A DNA stretch of 34,598 nt from Streptomyces sp. CC208A (GTDB lineage: Bacteria > Actinomycetota > Actinomycetes > Streptomycetales > Streptomycetaceae): positions 1 to 34,598 of the forward strand of contig NZ_JASCXN010000052.1 of assembly GCF_030010625.1 (NCBI RefSeq). The letters run 5' to 3'. The translations under genes were made by a program, and so were the position numbers. Position 1 is the stretch's first letter; every line of letters starts with the position of its first letter. Shown one piece after another: positions 12,601 through 17,265 of the stretch. The notes beneath the pieces are model-generated. The model saw nothing but the letters and a program-made list of their open reading frames with translations, did not search any database and was not told where the DNA came from.

Positions 12601-14770
12601 TGTCGGTGACGGTGGCGTCGTCGCCGGAGATCACGACGGAGTCGGGTCCGTTGACGGCGGCGATGGCTGCTTGTGTCTCGTGTCCGGTGAGCAGGGGCAG
12701 TACGTCGGTTTCGCCGGCGCGGATGGCGATCATGGTGCCGCCCTGGGGGAGTGCCTGCATCAGGCGGGCGCGTGCGGCGACGAGGGTGGCGGCGTCCTGG
12801 AGGTCGAGGATTCCGGCTATGTGGGCGGCGGTGAGTTCGCCGATGGAGTGTCCGGTGAGGAAGTCGGGGCGGATGCCGAAGGATTCGACGAGTCGGTAGA
12901 GGGCTACTTCGACGGCGAAGAGTGCGGGTTGGGTCCAGCCGGTGGAGTCCAGGTCCTCGCCGGAGTCGATCACGTCGCGCAGGGGCCGTTCCAGCAGTGG
13001 GTCCAGTACCTGCGTCACGGCGTCGAAGGCCTCGGCGTAGGCGGGGAAGGTGGCATACAACTCCCGCCCCATGCCTGCCCGCTGGGCGCCCTGTCCGGTG
13101 AACATCACCCCCAGTCGGCCGTCTCGTACGGCCCCGGAGACGACCCCCTGCGCGGGCAGGCCGTCCGCCACCGCACCGAGCCCGTCGAGCAACTCGTCCC
13201 GACCGTGCCGCAGGACGACGGCGCGGTGGGCGAAGAGCGTGCGGGTCTTCAGCAGTGACCACGCCACATCACGAGGACTGAGCTCCTCGTCCTCCCCGCT
13301 CTCCCCGTTCTCCTCGATGAAGTCGCGGAGCCGTGCGGCCTGTGCGCGCAGGGCCGACTCGTCGCGCCCCGAGACCACCCACGGCAGCGCGGTCGGCCCG
13401 GCGGGCGCGTCGTCGTCGGCCGTCGCCTCCGACGGCGCGGGGCCCTCGGTGAGGACGACGTGGCAGTTGGTGCCGCCCATTCCGAAGGAGCTGACGCCCG
13501 CCACGAGCCGCGCCTCGGGCTGCGGCCAGGGGGTGAGCTCGCGGGGCACGGCCAGGCCGAGGTCGTCCAGCGGGATCGCCGGGCCGGGCCGCTCGAAGTT
13601 GAGGCTCGCCGGGATCTCCCGGTGGCTGATGCTCAGCAGCACCTTGAGCAGCCCGACCATGCCCGCCGCACCTTCCAGGTGCCCGACGTTCGTCTTGGCC
13701 GAGCCGACCAGGAGGGGGTTGCCGGTGCCGCGTCCCGCGCCCAGGACGGCGCCGAGCGCGGCGGCCTCGATGGGGTCGCCGACGGGGGTGCCGGTGCCGT
13801 GGAGTTCGACGTACTGGACCTCGGAGGCCCCGATCCCGGCCTTCGCGTACGCCGTGCGGAGCACCTGCTGCTGGGCCTCCCGGCTGGGCACCGTGAGGCC
13901 GGGCGTGGCACCGTCGTTGTTGACCGCGCTGCCGCGGATGACGCCGTAGACGCGATCGCCGTCCGCGAGGGCCCGGGAGAGCGGCTTGAGGAGGACCGCT
14001 CCGCCGCCCTCTCCGCGGACGAAGCCGTTGGCGCGGGCGTCGAAGGTGTAGGCGGTGCCGTCCGGGGACAGGCCGCCGAAGCGTTCCTCGGCGACGGCGC
14101 TCTCGCCGAGGAGGTTGAGGTTCACTCCGGCGGCGATGGCGGTGGACGACTCTCCCGTGCGCAGCGACTCGCAGGCCAGGTGGACGGCGACGAGCGAGGA
14201 CGACTGGGCGGCGTCGACGGTCAGGCTGGGGCCGCGCAGACCGAGGTGGTACGAGACGCGGTTGGCGATGACGCCCCGGTTGAGGCCGGTCATGGTGTGC
14301 TGGGTGATGGCCGTGTCGCCGTGCCGGCCGACCAGTCCGGCGTAGTCGTCGCGCAGTGTGCCGACGAACACCGACGTACGGGTGTCGCGCAGTTCGGCCG
14401 GGACGATGCCGGCGTCCTCGATCGCCTCCCACGCCAGTTCCAGAACGAGGCGCTGCTGCGGGTCCATGGCGGCGGCCTCGCGCGGCGATATCCCGAAGAA
14501 CGCGGCGTCGAACTCGCCGATACCGTCGAGGAACCCGCCCCTGCGCATTCCGGCGTGCTCGGGCGGAGCAGCGGATTCCCAGCGGTCGTCCGGCACATCC
14601 GTGATGGCCTCTCGGCCGCTGCGCAGGAGTTTCCAGAATTCCGCCGGGCCGGGCGCCTGCGGAAGCCGGCAGGAGATTCCCACGACGGCGACGGCCTCGT
14701 CATCCTGCCCCAACACACCGGCCTGCACGGAATGGTGATCAGTCGTCATCGCGGTCGGATCGCCCTTCAT
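668..14770 (-). CDS. Modular type I PKS: loading module KSQ-AT-ACP plus two KS-AT-DH-KR-ACP modules
   Basis: This 4,700-residue protein starts the polyketide chain and performs the first two extensions. Loading module: a KS in which the active-site Cys is Gln (Q189, VDAAQSSSL), AT (Ser642, HAFH at 742-745) and ACP (Ser956). This arrangement decarboxylates malonyl to an acetyl starter. Module 1: KS (Cys1189), AT (Ser1675, HAFH 1775), DH (His1978, HxxxGxxxxP), KR (Tyr2594, LDD motif) and ACP (Ser2763). Module 2: KS (Cys2997), AT (Ser3456, HAFH 3557), DH (His3762), KR (Tyr4397, LDD) and ACP (Ser4566). There is no ER. HAFH indicates malonyl extenders and LDD indicates B-type reduction, so two E double bonds are expected and the predicted product is a hexa-2,4-dienoyl thioester. 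The C-terminus (DEELFALLDDLD) is a docking helix. The start ATG at 14770 has a weak GGAA 8 nt upstream; 14749 is a possible alternative. Confidence 0.95.
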   Translation of the reverse strand: MKGDPTAMTTDHHSVQAGVLGQDDEAVAVVGISCRLPQAPGPAEFWKLLRSGREAITDVPDDRWESAAPPEHAGMRRGGFLDGIGEFDAAFFGISPREAAAMDPQQRLVLELAWEAIEDAGIVPAELRDTRTSVFVGTLRDDYAGLVGRHGDTAITQHTMTGLNRGVIANRVSYHLGLRGPSLTVDAAQSSSLVAVHLACESLRTGESSTAIAAGVNLNLLGESAVAEERFGGLSPDGTAYTFDARANGFVRGEGGGAVLLKPLSRALADGDRVYGVIRGSAVNNDGATPGLTVPSREAQQQVLRTAYAKAGIGASEVQYVELHGTGTPVGDPIEAAALGAVLGAGRGTGNPLLVGSAKTNVGHLEGAAGMVGLLKVLLSISHREIPASLNFERPGPAIPLDDLGLAVPRELTPWPQPEARLVAGVSSFGMGGTNCHVVLTEGPAPSEATADDDAPAGPTALPWVVSGRDESALRAQAARLRDFIEENGESGEDEELSPRDVAWSLLKTRTLFAHRAVVLRHGRDELLDGLGAVADGLPAQGVVSGAVRDGRLGVMFTGQGAQRAGMGRELYATFPAYAEAFDAVTQVLDPLLERPLRDVIDSGEDLDSTGWTQPALFAVEVALYRLVESFGIRPDFLTGHSIGELTAAHIAGILDLQDAATLVAARARLMQALPQGGTMIAIRAGETDVLPLLTGHETQAAIAAVNGPDSVVISGDDATVTDIATQAEHLGFTTRRLTVSHAFHSPHMDPMLEEFRATAATLTYHPPHIPVVSTLTGQLATATDLRTPDYWTQQVRQAVRFADALQTLKAEGATTLLELGPDGVLTAMVDEADIAVPALRKNRDETQSLLTALATLFVHGTDIDWTSTSTATTAHRVPLPTYAFQRRHHWIDGRPSPTAPAVPPALPERAPLPEPPRDGRAVAGLVSAHIAAVLEYGEDQRVDLRLPFKDLGFDSLMAVELRNRLGAASGLRLPSGLLFDHPTPAALIAYIEAELTGSPDEDEDDGLAGPGTGDDAEPIAIVSMACRYPGGVASPEDLWNLVAEGRDAISGFPVDRGWDEDLYDQDPDRTGRSSVREGGFLHDAGLFDAGFFGISPREALAMDPQQRLLLETAWEAVERAGIDPRSLAGSRTGVFVGATALDYGPRLHEAPRSVEGHLLTGSTSSVMSGRIAYQLGLVGPAVTVDTACSSSLVALHMAVRSLRQGETTLALAGGVTVMSAPGMFVEFSRQRGLAADGRSKSFSADADGTSWAEGVGLLLVERLSDARRNGHQVLAVLRGSAINQDGASNGLTAPNGPSQQRVIRQALADARLTPADVDAVEAHGTGTRLGDPIEAEAILATYGRGRREHGQERGPVYLGSLKSNIGHAQAAAGVGGVIKMVQAMRHGVLPRTLHVSEPTPRVDWSSGAVELLAEARPWPGTGGPRRAAVSSFGISGTNAHVVLEEAVEAAVEAAVEAAVEAAVEAPVAEPEETAGAAGPSAGGVPVLWPLSARDETALRAQAVRLRAHLADRPGVRPEDVGHSLATTRATWDERAVVTGRTTEELLAGLDALGSGADDPRVVTGSAARAGRTAFLFTGQGAQRAGMGRELYETRPGFAAALDAVCAALDPYLDRPLREVMFAEDTEDTAGTEDAAGGVLHETRYTQPALFALEVALFRLLEQDGLVPDAVAGHSVGELAAAHVAGVLSLEDAAALVAARGRLMQAARPGGAMIAIQAAEAELAPTLAAYAGRLALAAVNGPDSVVVSGDADAAEELAELWTGRGRKSRRLRVSHAFHSPHMDDVLDEFREVAASLTYHAPRIPVVSTVTGAVAAEAELASPDYWVGQIREAVRFHDAVRTLEADGTTVFVEVGPDAVLTAMAAGSFASGDSTALALLRAGRPENETLAAGLARAHTVGARWDLAALYPGAARVELPTYAFQREHYWLTAEPRTDARSLGVDPAGHPLLGTAVELAEREELLLTSRLSLGSHPWLADHRIGGTVLVPATAFLELAVAAGDQAGAGQLAELTLEAPLVLAGREGVRVQVAVAPADASGLRSFTIHSQPDPASGAAASDEPRPWTRHVSGALATGPAPSAPPAGDGLAEWPPAGAVAEPLDGVYERLAALGYEYGPVFQGLRAVWRGAGGETYAEVALDADQHEAAARFGIHPALLDAVLHPLVLDAADADRPGMIPLPFAWTGTTLYAAGATAVRVRMTPVGTDTVALLVADGAGTPVATVESLALRPVARDRLPRPEGGKSADGLFRVSWPAVAPGDGADVRITPVTGPPSEVRDADVLLVRVGELGPEAEEDRDREDRDRDREDRGRDREDRDREGHDTHDPYVLTHRVLGFVRRWLADERFDGSRLVLMTEHAVAALPGDRVTGLAEAPVWGLIRSAQSEHPGRLVLLDVDGHREADDALVRAAVATGEPQLALRGDALHVPRLTRHDRAGAGDGRQPVLDPEGTVLITGGTGGLGGLVARHLVAAHGARRLMLVSRRGTDTPGADALVSELTGLGARVAVVAADVSERDAVEALLARVEADHPLTAVVHTAGVLDDATVESLDAGRLRTVMRPKADAARHLHELTRGLDLRAFVLFSSVSGITGTAGQANYAAANTYLDALAAHRRALGLPATSLAWGLWDGTHGMGAHLGEADLARWARSGVTPLDPDTGLTLLDAVLATGEALAVPALLDPSRVRGTDGLPPAVLRGLVRPRRTARAAAAGPAAGDGSWGRRIAALPEEERPGAVLELVRTVVAGVLGHSDADRLDPERAFKELGFDSLAGVELRNRLNAATGLRLPATTVFDHPSPAALAAHLHERVAGEGAAAAVPARVRRAGATADEPIAVVGMACRFPGGVRSPEDLWRLVADGVDAIGEFPANRGWDLDALYDPDPDAPGTSYTRHGGFLYEADQFDPAFFGMSPREAIATDPQQRLLLETAWETFESAGIDPAELRGSGTGVFTGAMYDDYASRLARSPEEFEGFLLAGNLSSVVSGRLAYTYGLEGPAVTVDTACSSSLVALHLAANALRQGECDLALAGGVTVMSGPNVFVEFSRQRGLSEDGRCRSFSADASGTGWSEGVGLLLVERLSDARRNGHRILAVIRGSAVNQDGASNGLTAPNGPSQERVIRQALANAGLRPSDVDAVEAHGTGTTLGDPIEAQALLATYGQERDGGRPLYLGSLKSNIGHAQAAAGVGGIIKMIQAMRHGVLPRSLHAENPSTHIDWESGAVELLAEATPWPETGRPARAGVSSFGISGTNAHVIVEQAPAEPSAPRPPVDGTDGTDGITGRALPWVLSAKDETALRQQAARLHRHLTDRPELDPADVGHSLTARALLEHRAAVVGTGREELLGGLDALARGENAPSVVRVGAGRRGKTAFLLTGQGSQRLGMGRELYETEPVFARALDEVCAHLDTELVRPLKGVLFAPAGSADSALIDQTVFTQSALFAVEVALFRLLEHHGLAPDFLLGHSIGEVTAAHLSGVLGLADACTLVAERGRLMQAAREGGAMAALQAGEEEVREVLARYEEDAVAIAGINGPRATVVSGDAAVVDEIAALWRERGRRTKRLPVSHAFHSPHMDEVLDEFRAVAAGLAFSEPRIPVVSNVTGGLATAEQLASPDYWASHIRGTVRFLDGVRTLEAAGVTEYVEVGPDGVLTAMVQDCLTGDAGSAVPLLRAGRPEAASVTAALTAVRLRGARPGTPPADFPGARRVDLPTYAFQHGRYWLEGATDPGDAAGLGLTAAGHPLLGAAVRVADRDAYLLTGRVSRGGHPWLEDHAVHGTVLLPGTALLELALRAGEQVGCDRVEDLTLTAPLVLPERGGLRLQVVVGEPDGTSGARPVSVYASPDGVDRLEAGEGAEDAGGGQPWTLHAEGLLTRGGAGPDDGGLLVWPPAGAVEVPLDGAYERLAGAGYAYGPAFRGLRRAWKGDGEVFAEVALDEEQRAGAAAYGLHPALLDAALHPLLPGVVAGDGPSWLPFSWSGVSLYATGATLLRVRLSLPGGQGEESLQAALTVADGTGTTVASFESLLLRPLTGDALREASGGAARDGLLRVDWTRLPATGAAVDPAGAGWAVLGDDRLGLGTEVPCHADPAALAAELDAGGTVPPVVLLPAIGDPVGGPAADVPHDDGRLPERAHEATRRVLRTLRAWLEDDRLETARLVVVTRGAVAAAGENGTGDVTDLAHAGVWGLVRSAQTENPGRFVLVDLDPADGAAPAARSLADALASGEPQVAVRGGALAVPRLARTRTGSGTDAAAPRWDRGTVLVTGATGTLGAVIARHLVTEHGARRLLLLSRRGVEAPGAAELRTSLTELGADVSFAACDVSDRQALGEVLAGVPAGHPLTAVVHTAGVLDDGVTASLTDEQLAKVLRPKVDAAWHLHDLTRDSEDLTAFVLYSSLAGLLGTAGQANYAAGNTFLDALAAHRRAHGLPATSLAWGLWAEASTLSGGLDENDLRRLAKVGLLPLSSDDGTALFDAAPATGEALLAVSRLDRAALRAGGDRLPPVLHALAGTGRRRGTAAAGGTQDEVPLARRLAALTGAERERVLTDLVRAQVAGVLGHGDPGGVGADRAFQDLGFDSLTAVELRNQLNRATGLRLPATLVFDHPTPAALAAYLDGELGTEDAASAADPVLASLAGLDTAITAAAPDEEARGRIAARLRELLHAAENGPGAPSPGAAAPGVPDDSDDSDDSDDKDLDGASDEELFALLDDLD
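728..763 (-). repeat. 9-bp tandem repeat in PKS C-terminal linker
   Basis: About four copies of the unit gtcggagtc (plus strand) encode a Ser-Asp-Asp repeat between the last ACP and the C-terminal docking helix. It is an acidic flexible linker; copy number may vary between strains. Confidence 0.8.
7823..7900 (-). repeat. Imperfect repeat encoding an Asp-Arg-Glu-rich insertion in module 1
   Basis: A run of ggtccc/ggtcct-type units encodes residues 2291-2316, almost purely D, R and E (pattern DRDRED). It lies between DH1 and the NADPH-binding half of KR1, within the structural part of the KR. The equivalent part of module 2 has no such insert, so it looks like a recent repeat expansion tolerated as a charged loop. 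Confidence 0.8.
10379..10438 (-). repeat. Five 12-bp tandem repeats in the KS1-AT1 linker
   Basis: The unit gacggccgcctc (plus strand) is repeated four times perfectly, with a fifth one-base variant. It encodes an EAAV repeat (residues about 1445-1464) just after the KS end motif GTNAHVVLEE. The sequence is likely to be helical. Neither of the other two KS-AT linkers in this protein has it. Confidence 0.9.
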
Positions 14771-14801
14771 GGATGATTTTCCACTACGCGTGATCCCGAC
14801 C

Positions 14802-14817
14802 CTAGGAGAATCCCCTC
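14802..14817. promoter_or_regulatory. Possible PAS-LuxR-type operator upstream of the PKS gene
   Basis: The sequence CTAGGAGAATCCCCTC lies 32 bp upstream of the PKS start. It agrees at 12 of 16 positions with the CTVGGGAWWTCCCBAG motif that I recall for PimM-type PAS-LuxR activators of polyene clusters. The match is imperfect in the outer half-site, and no such regulator is in the window. A TAGGGT that could serve as a -10 element overlaps the site on the minus strand. This is inference only. Confidence 0.25.
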
Positions 14818-14851
14818 CGGCTCCTCTCAACACCTGCTCATGAGCGAGTAA

Positions 14852-14869
14852 CCGGGCTTTTGCGCCCGG
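14852..14869 (-). terminator. Small hairpin between the doxX remnant region and the PKS gene
   Basis: Inverted repeat CCGGGC (14852-14857) and GCCCGG (14864-14869) with a 6-nt loop, in otherwise AT-richer intergenic DNA. It could end the minus-strand doxX transcript before the PKS promoter. The short stem and lack of a T-run keep confidence low. Confidence 0.4.
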
Positions 14870-14914
14870 CGGATGAATGAGCTGTTACCGAGTGGAGATG
14901 AATTAACTCCTCCG

Positions 14915-15097
14915 TCATTCGGGCCGCCCGGAGGGGATGTCGAAGCCCCGTCGGTTCCGTTGGCGGAGCAGCTCGGCGATCGCCCGGGCCGCGTCGCGGG
15001 CGGGGCGTCCGACGCCGATGAGGGTGGCGGAGGCGGGGCCGGTCCGGTCGCCGTGGCCGGAACTGACCCACCAGGCCGAGAACCCACCCCGGCCCGG
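14915..15097 (-). pseudogene. Orphan C-terminal coding remnant directly behind the doxX-like gene
   Basis: Immediately after the stop of the doxX-like gene, the same reading frame stays open for 60 codons to a TGA at 14915. It reads like a real protein end (for example AARAIAELLRQRNRRGFDIP), with G or C in nearly all third positions, and GC drops sharply after the stop. No ATG or GTG start and no separate ribosome-binding site are visible. It may be the tail of a gene lost by deletion, or a C-terminal extension cut off by a point mutation to TGA. The family is not recognised. The rest of the 14771-15097 gap holds only the hairpin and possible operator listed separately. Confidence 0.4.
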
Positions 15098-15484
15098 TCA
15101 GCCGGTGAGGGGTTCCAGGGCGAAGCGGCCGACCGCCACGAAGGCGGTCAGGGCGAGGTAGCCGCCGTCCCCCAGCGCGGCTTTGGTCTCGCCACGGCGG
15201 ACCCGCACGATCACGGCGCCGGTCATGATCAGCGCCAGGCCGGTGGCCGCCAGCGGTACCAGTATCGGCGCGATGCCGAGCAGGGCGGGCAGGACCAGGC
15301 CCGCGGCACCGAGGACCTCAAGGGCTCCGATGGCCTTGAGGGTGCCGGGCTCGAAGTCGAGGACCCAGCGCGCGGCGTCGGCCATCGAGGCCATCCTCTC
15401 CCGGGGGACGAACAGCTTCCCGAGGCCGGAGAAGAGGAAGACGGCGGTCAGCAGGCCGGTGATGATCCACAGGGCGGTGTTCAT
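15098..15484 (-). CDS. DoxX-like integral membrane protein
   Basis: This 128-residue protein has four predicted membrane segments (about residues 5-22, 50-68, 72-94 and 104-121). It also has features of small DoxX-family proteins: an N-terminal FLFSGLGKL segment followed by an A-rich helix with the GALEVLGAAGLVLP pattern. The biochemical role of such proteins is poorly known; DoxX-type proteins have been linked to redox or thiol stress. The ATG at 15484 has AAGGA 8 nt upstream. It lies 97 bp downstream of the AhpD-like gene on the same strand and is probably co-transcribed with it under the ECF41-like sigma factor. The length is normal for the family. Confidence 0.85.
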   Translation of the reverse strand: MNTALWIITGLLTAVFLFSGLGKLFVPRERMASMADAARWVLDFEPGTLKAIGALEVLGAAGLVLPALLGIAPILVPLAATGLALIMTGAVIVRVRRGETKAALGDGGYLALTAFVAVGRFALEPLTG

Positions 15485-15581
15485 GAGTCTTGTCCTTGGC
15501 GATGTCTTCGGTGGCGGAGGCGGGCGGCGGACCCGGGGTCGTCCCGGGTCCGCCTGAGCGCCCTGGGGGAGGGGGGCCGCG

Positions 15582-16052
15582 TCAGCCGAACTGGCCGGGC
15601 CGGTACTCGCCGCCGGGGGGCCGGGTGATCACGTTCAGCCGGTTGAAGGCGTTGATCGTGCAGATCAGGGCCACCAGGGCCATGAGCTGGTCCTCGTCGT
15701 AGTGCTTCGCCGCGTCCGCCCACGCCTCGTCGGTGACGCCGGCGGAGTCGGCGAGGCGGGTGCCCTGCTCGGTGAGTTCCAGCGCGGCCCGTTCCGCCTC
15801 GGTGTAGACGGTGGTCTCCCGCCACGCGCCGACCAGGTTGATCCGTACCTGGCTCTCGCCGGCGGCCGCGGCGTCCTTGGTGCGCATGTCGAGGCAGCCG
15901 CCGCAGCCGTTGATCTGGCTGGCGCGGATCCTCACCAGTTCCTGCACCGCCTGCGGCAGGGCCGAGTCGGTGATGGCCGTGTTCGACGAGATGACGTGCC
16001 TGGCCCACTTCGCTCCGACCTCGTTGCGCATGGGGTCGATCCGGGTTTCCAT
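15582..16052 (-). CDS. Carboxymuconolactone decarboxylase / AhpD-like protein
   Basis: A 156-residue protein of the AhpD-like fold, a family of small thiol peroxidase-like or decarboxylase-like enzymes. The helix with the redox motif is clear (QINGCGGCLDMRTKDA, Cys50 and Cys53). The usual CxxCxxxH motif ends here in Arg57 instead of His, a one-base change (CAC to CGC) that should weaken peroxidase proton relay. The start at 16052 has a strong AAGGAG 6 nt upstream. An ECF41-like promoter lies upstream at 16091-16117. ECF41 sigma genes are typically adjacent to a carboxymuconolactone decarboxylase, oxidoreductase or epimerase gene, so this is the expected target of the sigma factor encoded just upstream. 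Confidence 0.88.
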   Translation of the reverse strand: METRIDPMRNEVGAKWARHVISSNTAITDSALPQAVQELVRIRASQINGCGGCLDMRTKDAAAAGESQVRINLVGAWRETTVYTEAERAALELTEQGTRLADSAGVTDEAWADAAKHYDEDQLMALVALICTINAFNRLNVITRPPGGEYRPGQFG

Positions 16053-16090
16053 CTGGGTCTCCTTCGTCTTCGCCTTGCTTGCACCACTAC

Positions 16091-16117
16091 GACGAAGCCC
16101 CCGGCCGCGACGTAACA
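16091..16117 (-). promoter_or_regulatory. ECF41-like promoter of the AhpD-like gene
   Basis: On the minus strand TGTTACG (16111-16117), a 16-nt spacer and CGTC (16091-16094) lie upstream of the start at 16052. This fits the TGTCACA-N16-CGTC pattern I recall for ECF41 sigma factors, with two mismatches in the -35 element. The spacing and GTTAC core are identical to the motif in front of the sigma gene itself. Confidence 0.65.
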
Positions 16118-16137
16118 ACCCCATGCGCTCGCGTGCG

Positions 16138-17019
16138 CTACTCGGGCCGCGCGGGCAGGTCCACGGCGTCCAGGCGCTTGCGGTCGCTCACGGTCGACAG
16201 CTCGACGATCCGGCCGTCGACCACGGTGCACGCCACCACGCCGAGCACCTTGCCGTTCGCACCCCAGGCCACGAACCCGGGCTCGCCGTCGACCAGGACC
16301 GGGAGCACCGAGGTCATCGCCCGGGCGCCGCGCAGCACCGGTCCGGCGACCTCGGCCGCCCCGACCGTGGTCACCACGCCCTGCGGGTGGAACGTGCGCC
16401 AGGTCACCTGCGGATCGAGCACCCGTACGAGCCCTTCGAAGTCTCCGTTGCGCGCCGCGGCGAGAAACGCGTCGACCACCGCGCGCCGCCGCCGCGGCTC
16501 CTCCTCCGGCAGCGGTGTGCCCCGCACCTTCCGGCGGGCCCGGCTGGCGAGCATCTTGGCCGCGTCGGCGGACCGGCCGGTGATCTCGCCGATCTCGGCG
16601 AACGGCACCGCGAACATGTCGTGCAGGACGAACGCCAGCCGCTCGGTGGGCGTGAGGGTGTCGAGTACGACCAGCAGCGCCAGTCCGACCGAATCGGCGA
16701 GCATCGCGTCGTCCTCGGGCGCCGCCCCGCCGTCCACGGTCACCACCAGCTCGGGCAGGCGGTCGTCGTACGACAGCTCGGCCCGGGTCCTGCGCGAGCG
16801 CAGCACGTCGAGGCAGACCCGGCCGGCCACGGTGGTCAGCCAGCCGGCCAGGTTGTCGATCGCCGCCGCGTCCTGCCGCGCCAGCCGGATCCACGCCTCC
16901 TGCACCGCGTCCTCGGCGTCCACCCGCGACCCGAGCATCCGGTAGGCGACCGCCACCAGACGCTCACGCTGCTGCTCGAAGGCCCCCGCCGGCACTTCGG
17001 TCGGACCTGACCCGGTCAT
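16138..17019 (-). CDS. ECF41-type (SigJ-like) extracytoplasmic sigma factor with SnoaL-like C-terminal domain
   Basis: This 293-residue protein has sigma region 2 (about 17-80, LVAVAYRMLGSRVDAEDAVQEAW), region 4 (about 120-165, LTPTERLAFVLHDMFAVPF with a helix-turn-helix) and a SnoaL-like domain (about 175-285). That is the architecture of the ECF41 group, in which the C-terminal domain itself controls activity and no anti-sigma factor is needed. The linker motif usually read as WLPEP appears as RLPEL (87-91), and the C-terminal NPDKL motif is not recognisable, so this is a divergent member. The ATG at 17019 has GGAAGG 7 nt upstream; longer in-frame extensions upstream lack coding character. 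It lies 85 bp ahead of the AhpD-like gene and has its own matching promoter. Confidence 0.9.
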   Translation of the reverse strand: MTGSGPTEVPAGAFEQQRERLVAVAYRMLGSRVDAEDAVQEAWIRLARQDAAAIDNLAGWLTTVAGRVCLDVLRSRRTRAELSYDDRLPELVVTVDGGAAPEDDAMLADSVGLALLVVLDTLTPTERLAFVLHDMFAVPFAEIGEITGRSADAAKMLASRARRKVRGTPLPEEEPRRRRAVVDAFLAAARNGDFEGLVRVLDPQVTWRTFHPQGVVTTVGAAEVAGPVLRGARAMTSVLPVLVDGEPGFVAWGANGKVLGVVACTVVDGRIVELSTVSDRKRLDAVDLPARPE

Positions 17020-17050
17020 CTCGTCACCTTCCCCGCACGAAACACGAACT

Positions 17051-17068
17051 CCGTCATGACCATGACGG
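17051..17068. promoter_or_regulatory. Perfect 8+8 bp palindrome downstream of the sigma-gene promoter
   Basis: CCGTCATG and CATGACGG flank a 2-bp centre. The right arm contains the CGTC -10 element of the sigma promoter, and the palindrome lies 32 bp before the start codon. Placement over the start of transcription suits a repressor operator or a 5' UTR hairpin, but no candidate repressor is in the window. Confidence 0.4.
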
Positions 17069-17090
17069 ACCCGAAGACACCGAGGTAACC
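17064..17090 (-). promoter_or_regulatory. ECF41-like autoregulatory promoter of the sigma factor gene
   Basis: On the minus strand GGTTACC (17084-17090), 16 nt, then CGTC (17064-17067). The spacer length and the GTTAC and CGTC cores equal those of the promoter at 16091-16117. It lies 44 bp upstream of the sigma start codon. Confidence 0.55.
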
Positions 17091-17265
17091 GCCCCGCGCG
17101 CGTCGGACGGACCAGAGGAGGCGGGCCTTCGCCGCTCCACGGCGCCGCCGCGCCGTCCAGCGCCGAAGGGACCGGCCGGCGACGGGCTGCGGGCGGTCCG
17201 CAGGTGAAGCCGGGCGTCACACGGGCCCGCGGGTACCCGTCCGTGTCCGGAAATGTTCCTGCGGG

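Noticed and set aside
14873..15628. A 251-codon plus-strand frame
   Set aside because: It is antisense to the doxX-like gene and its flanks, low-complexity, and without homology that I can recognise.
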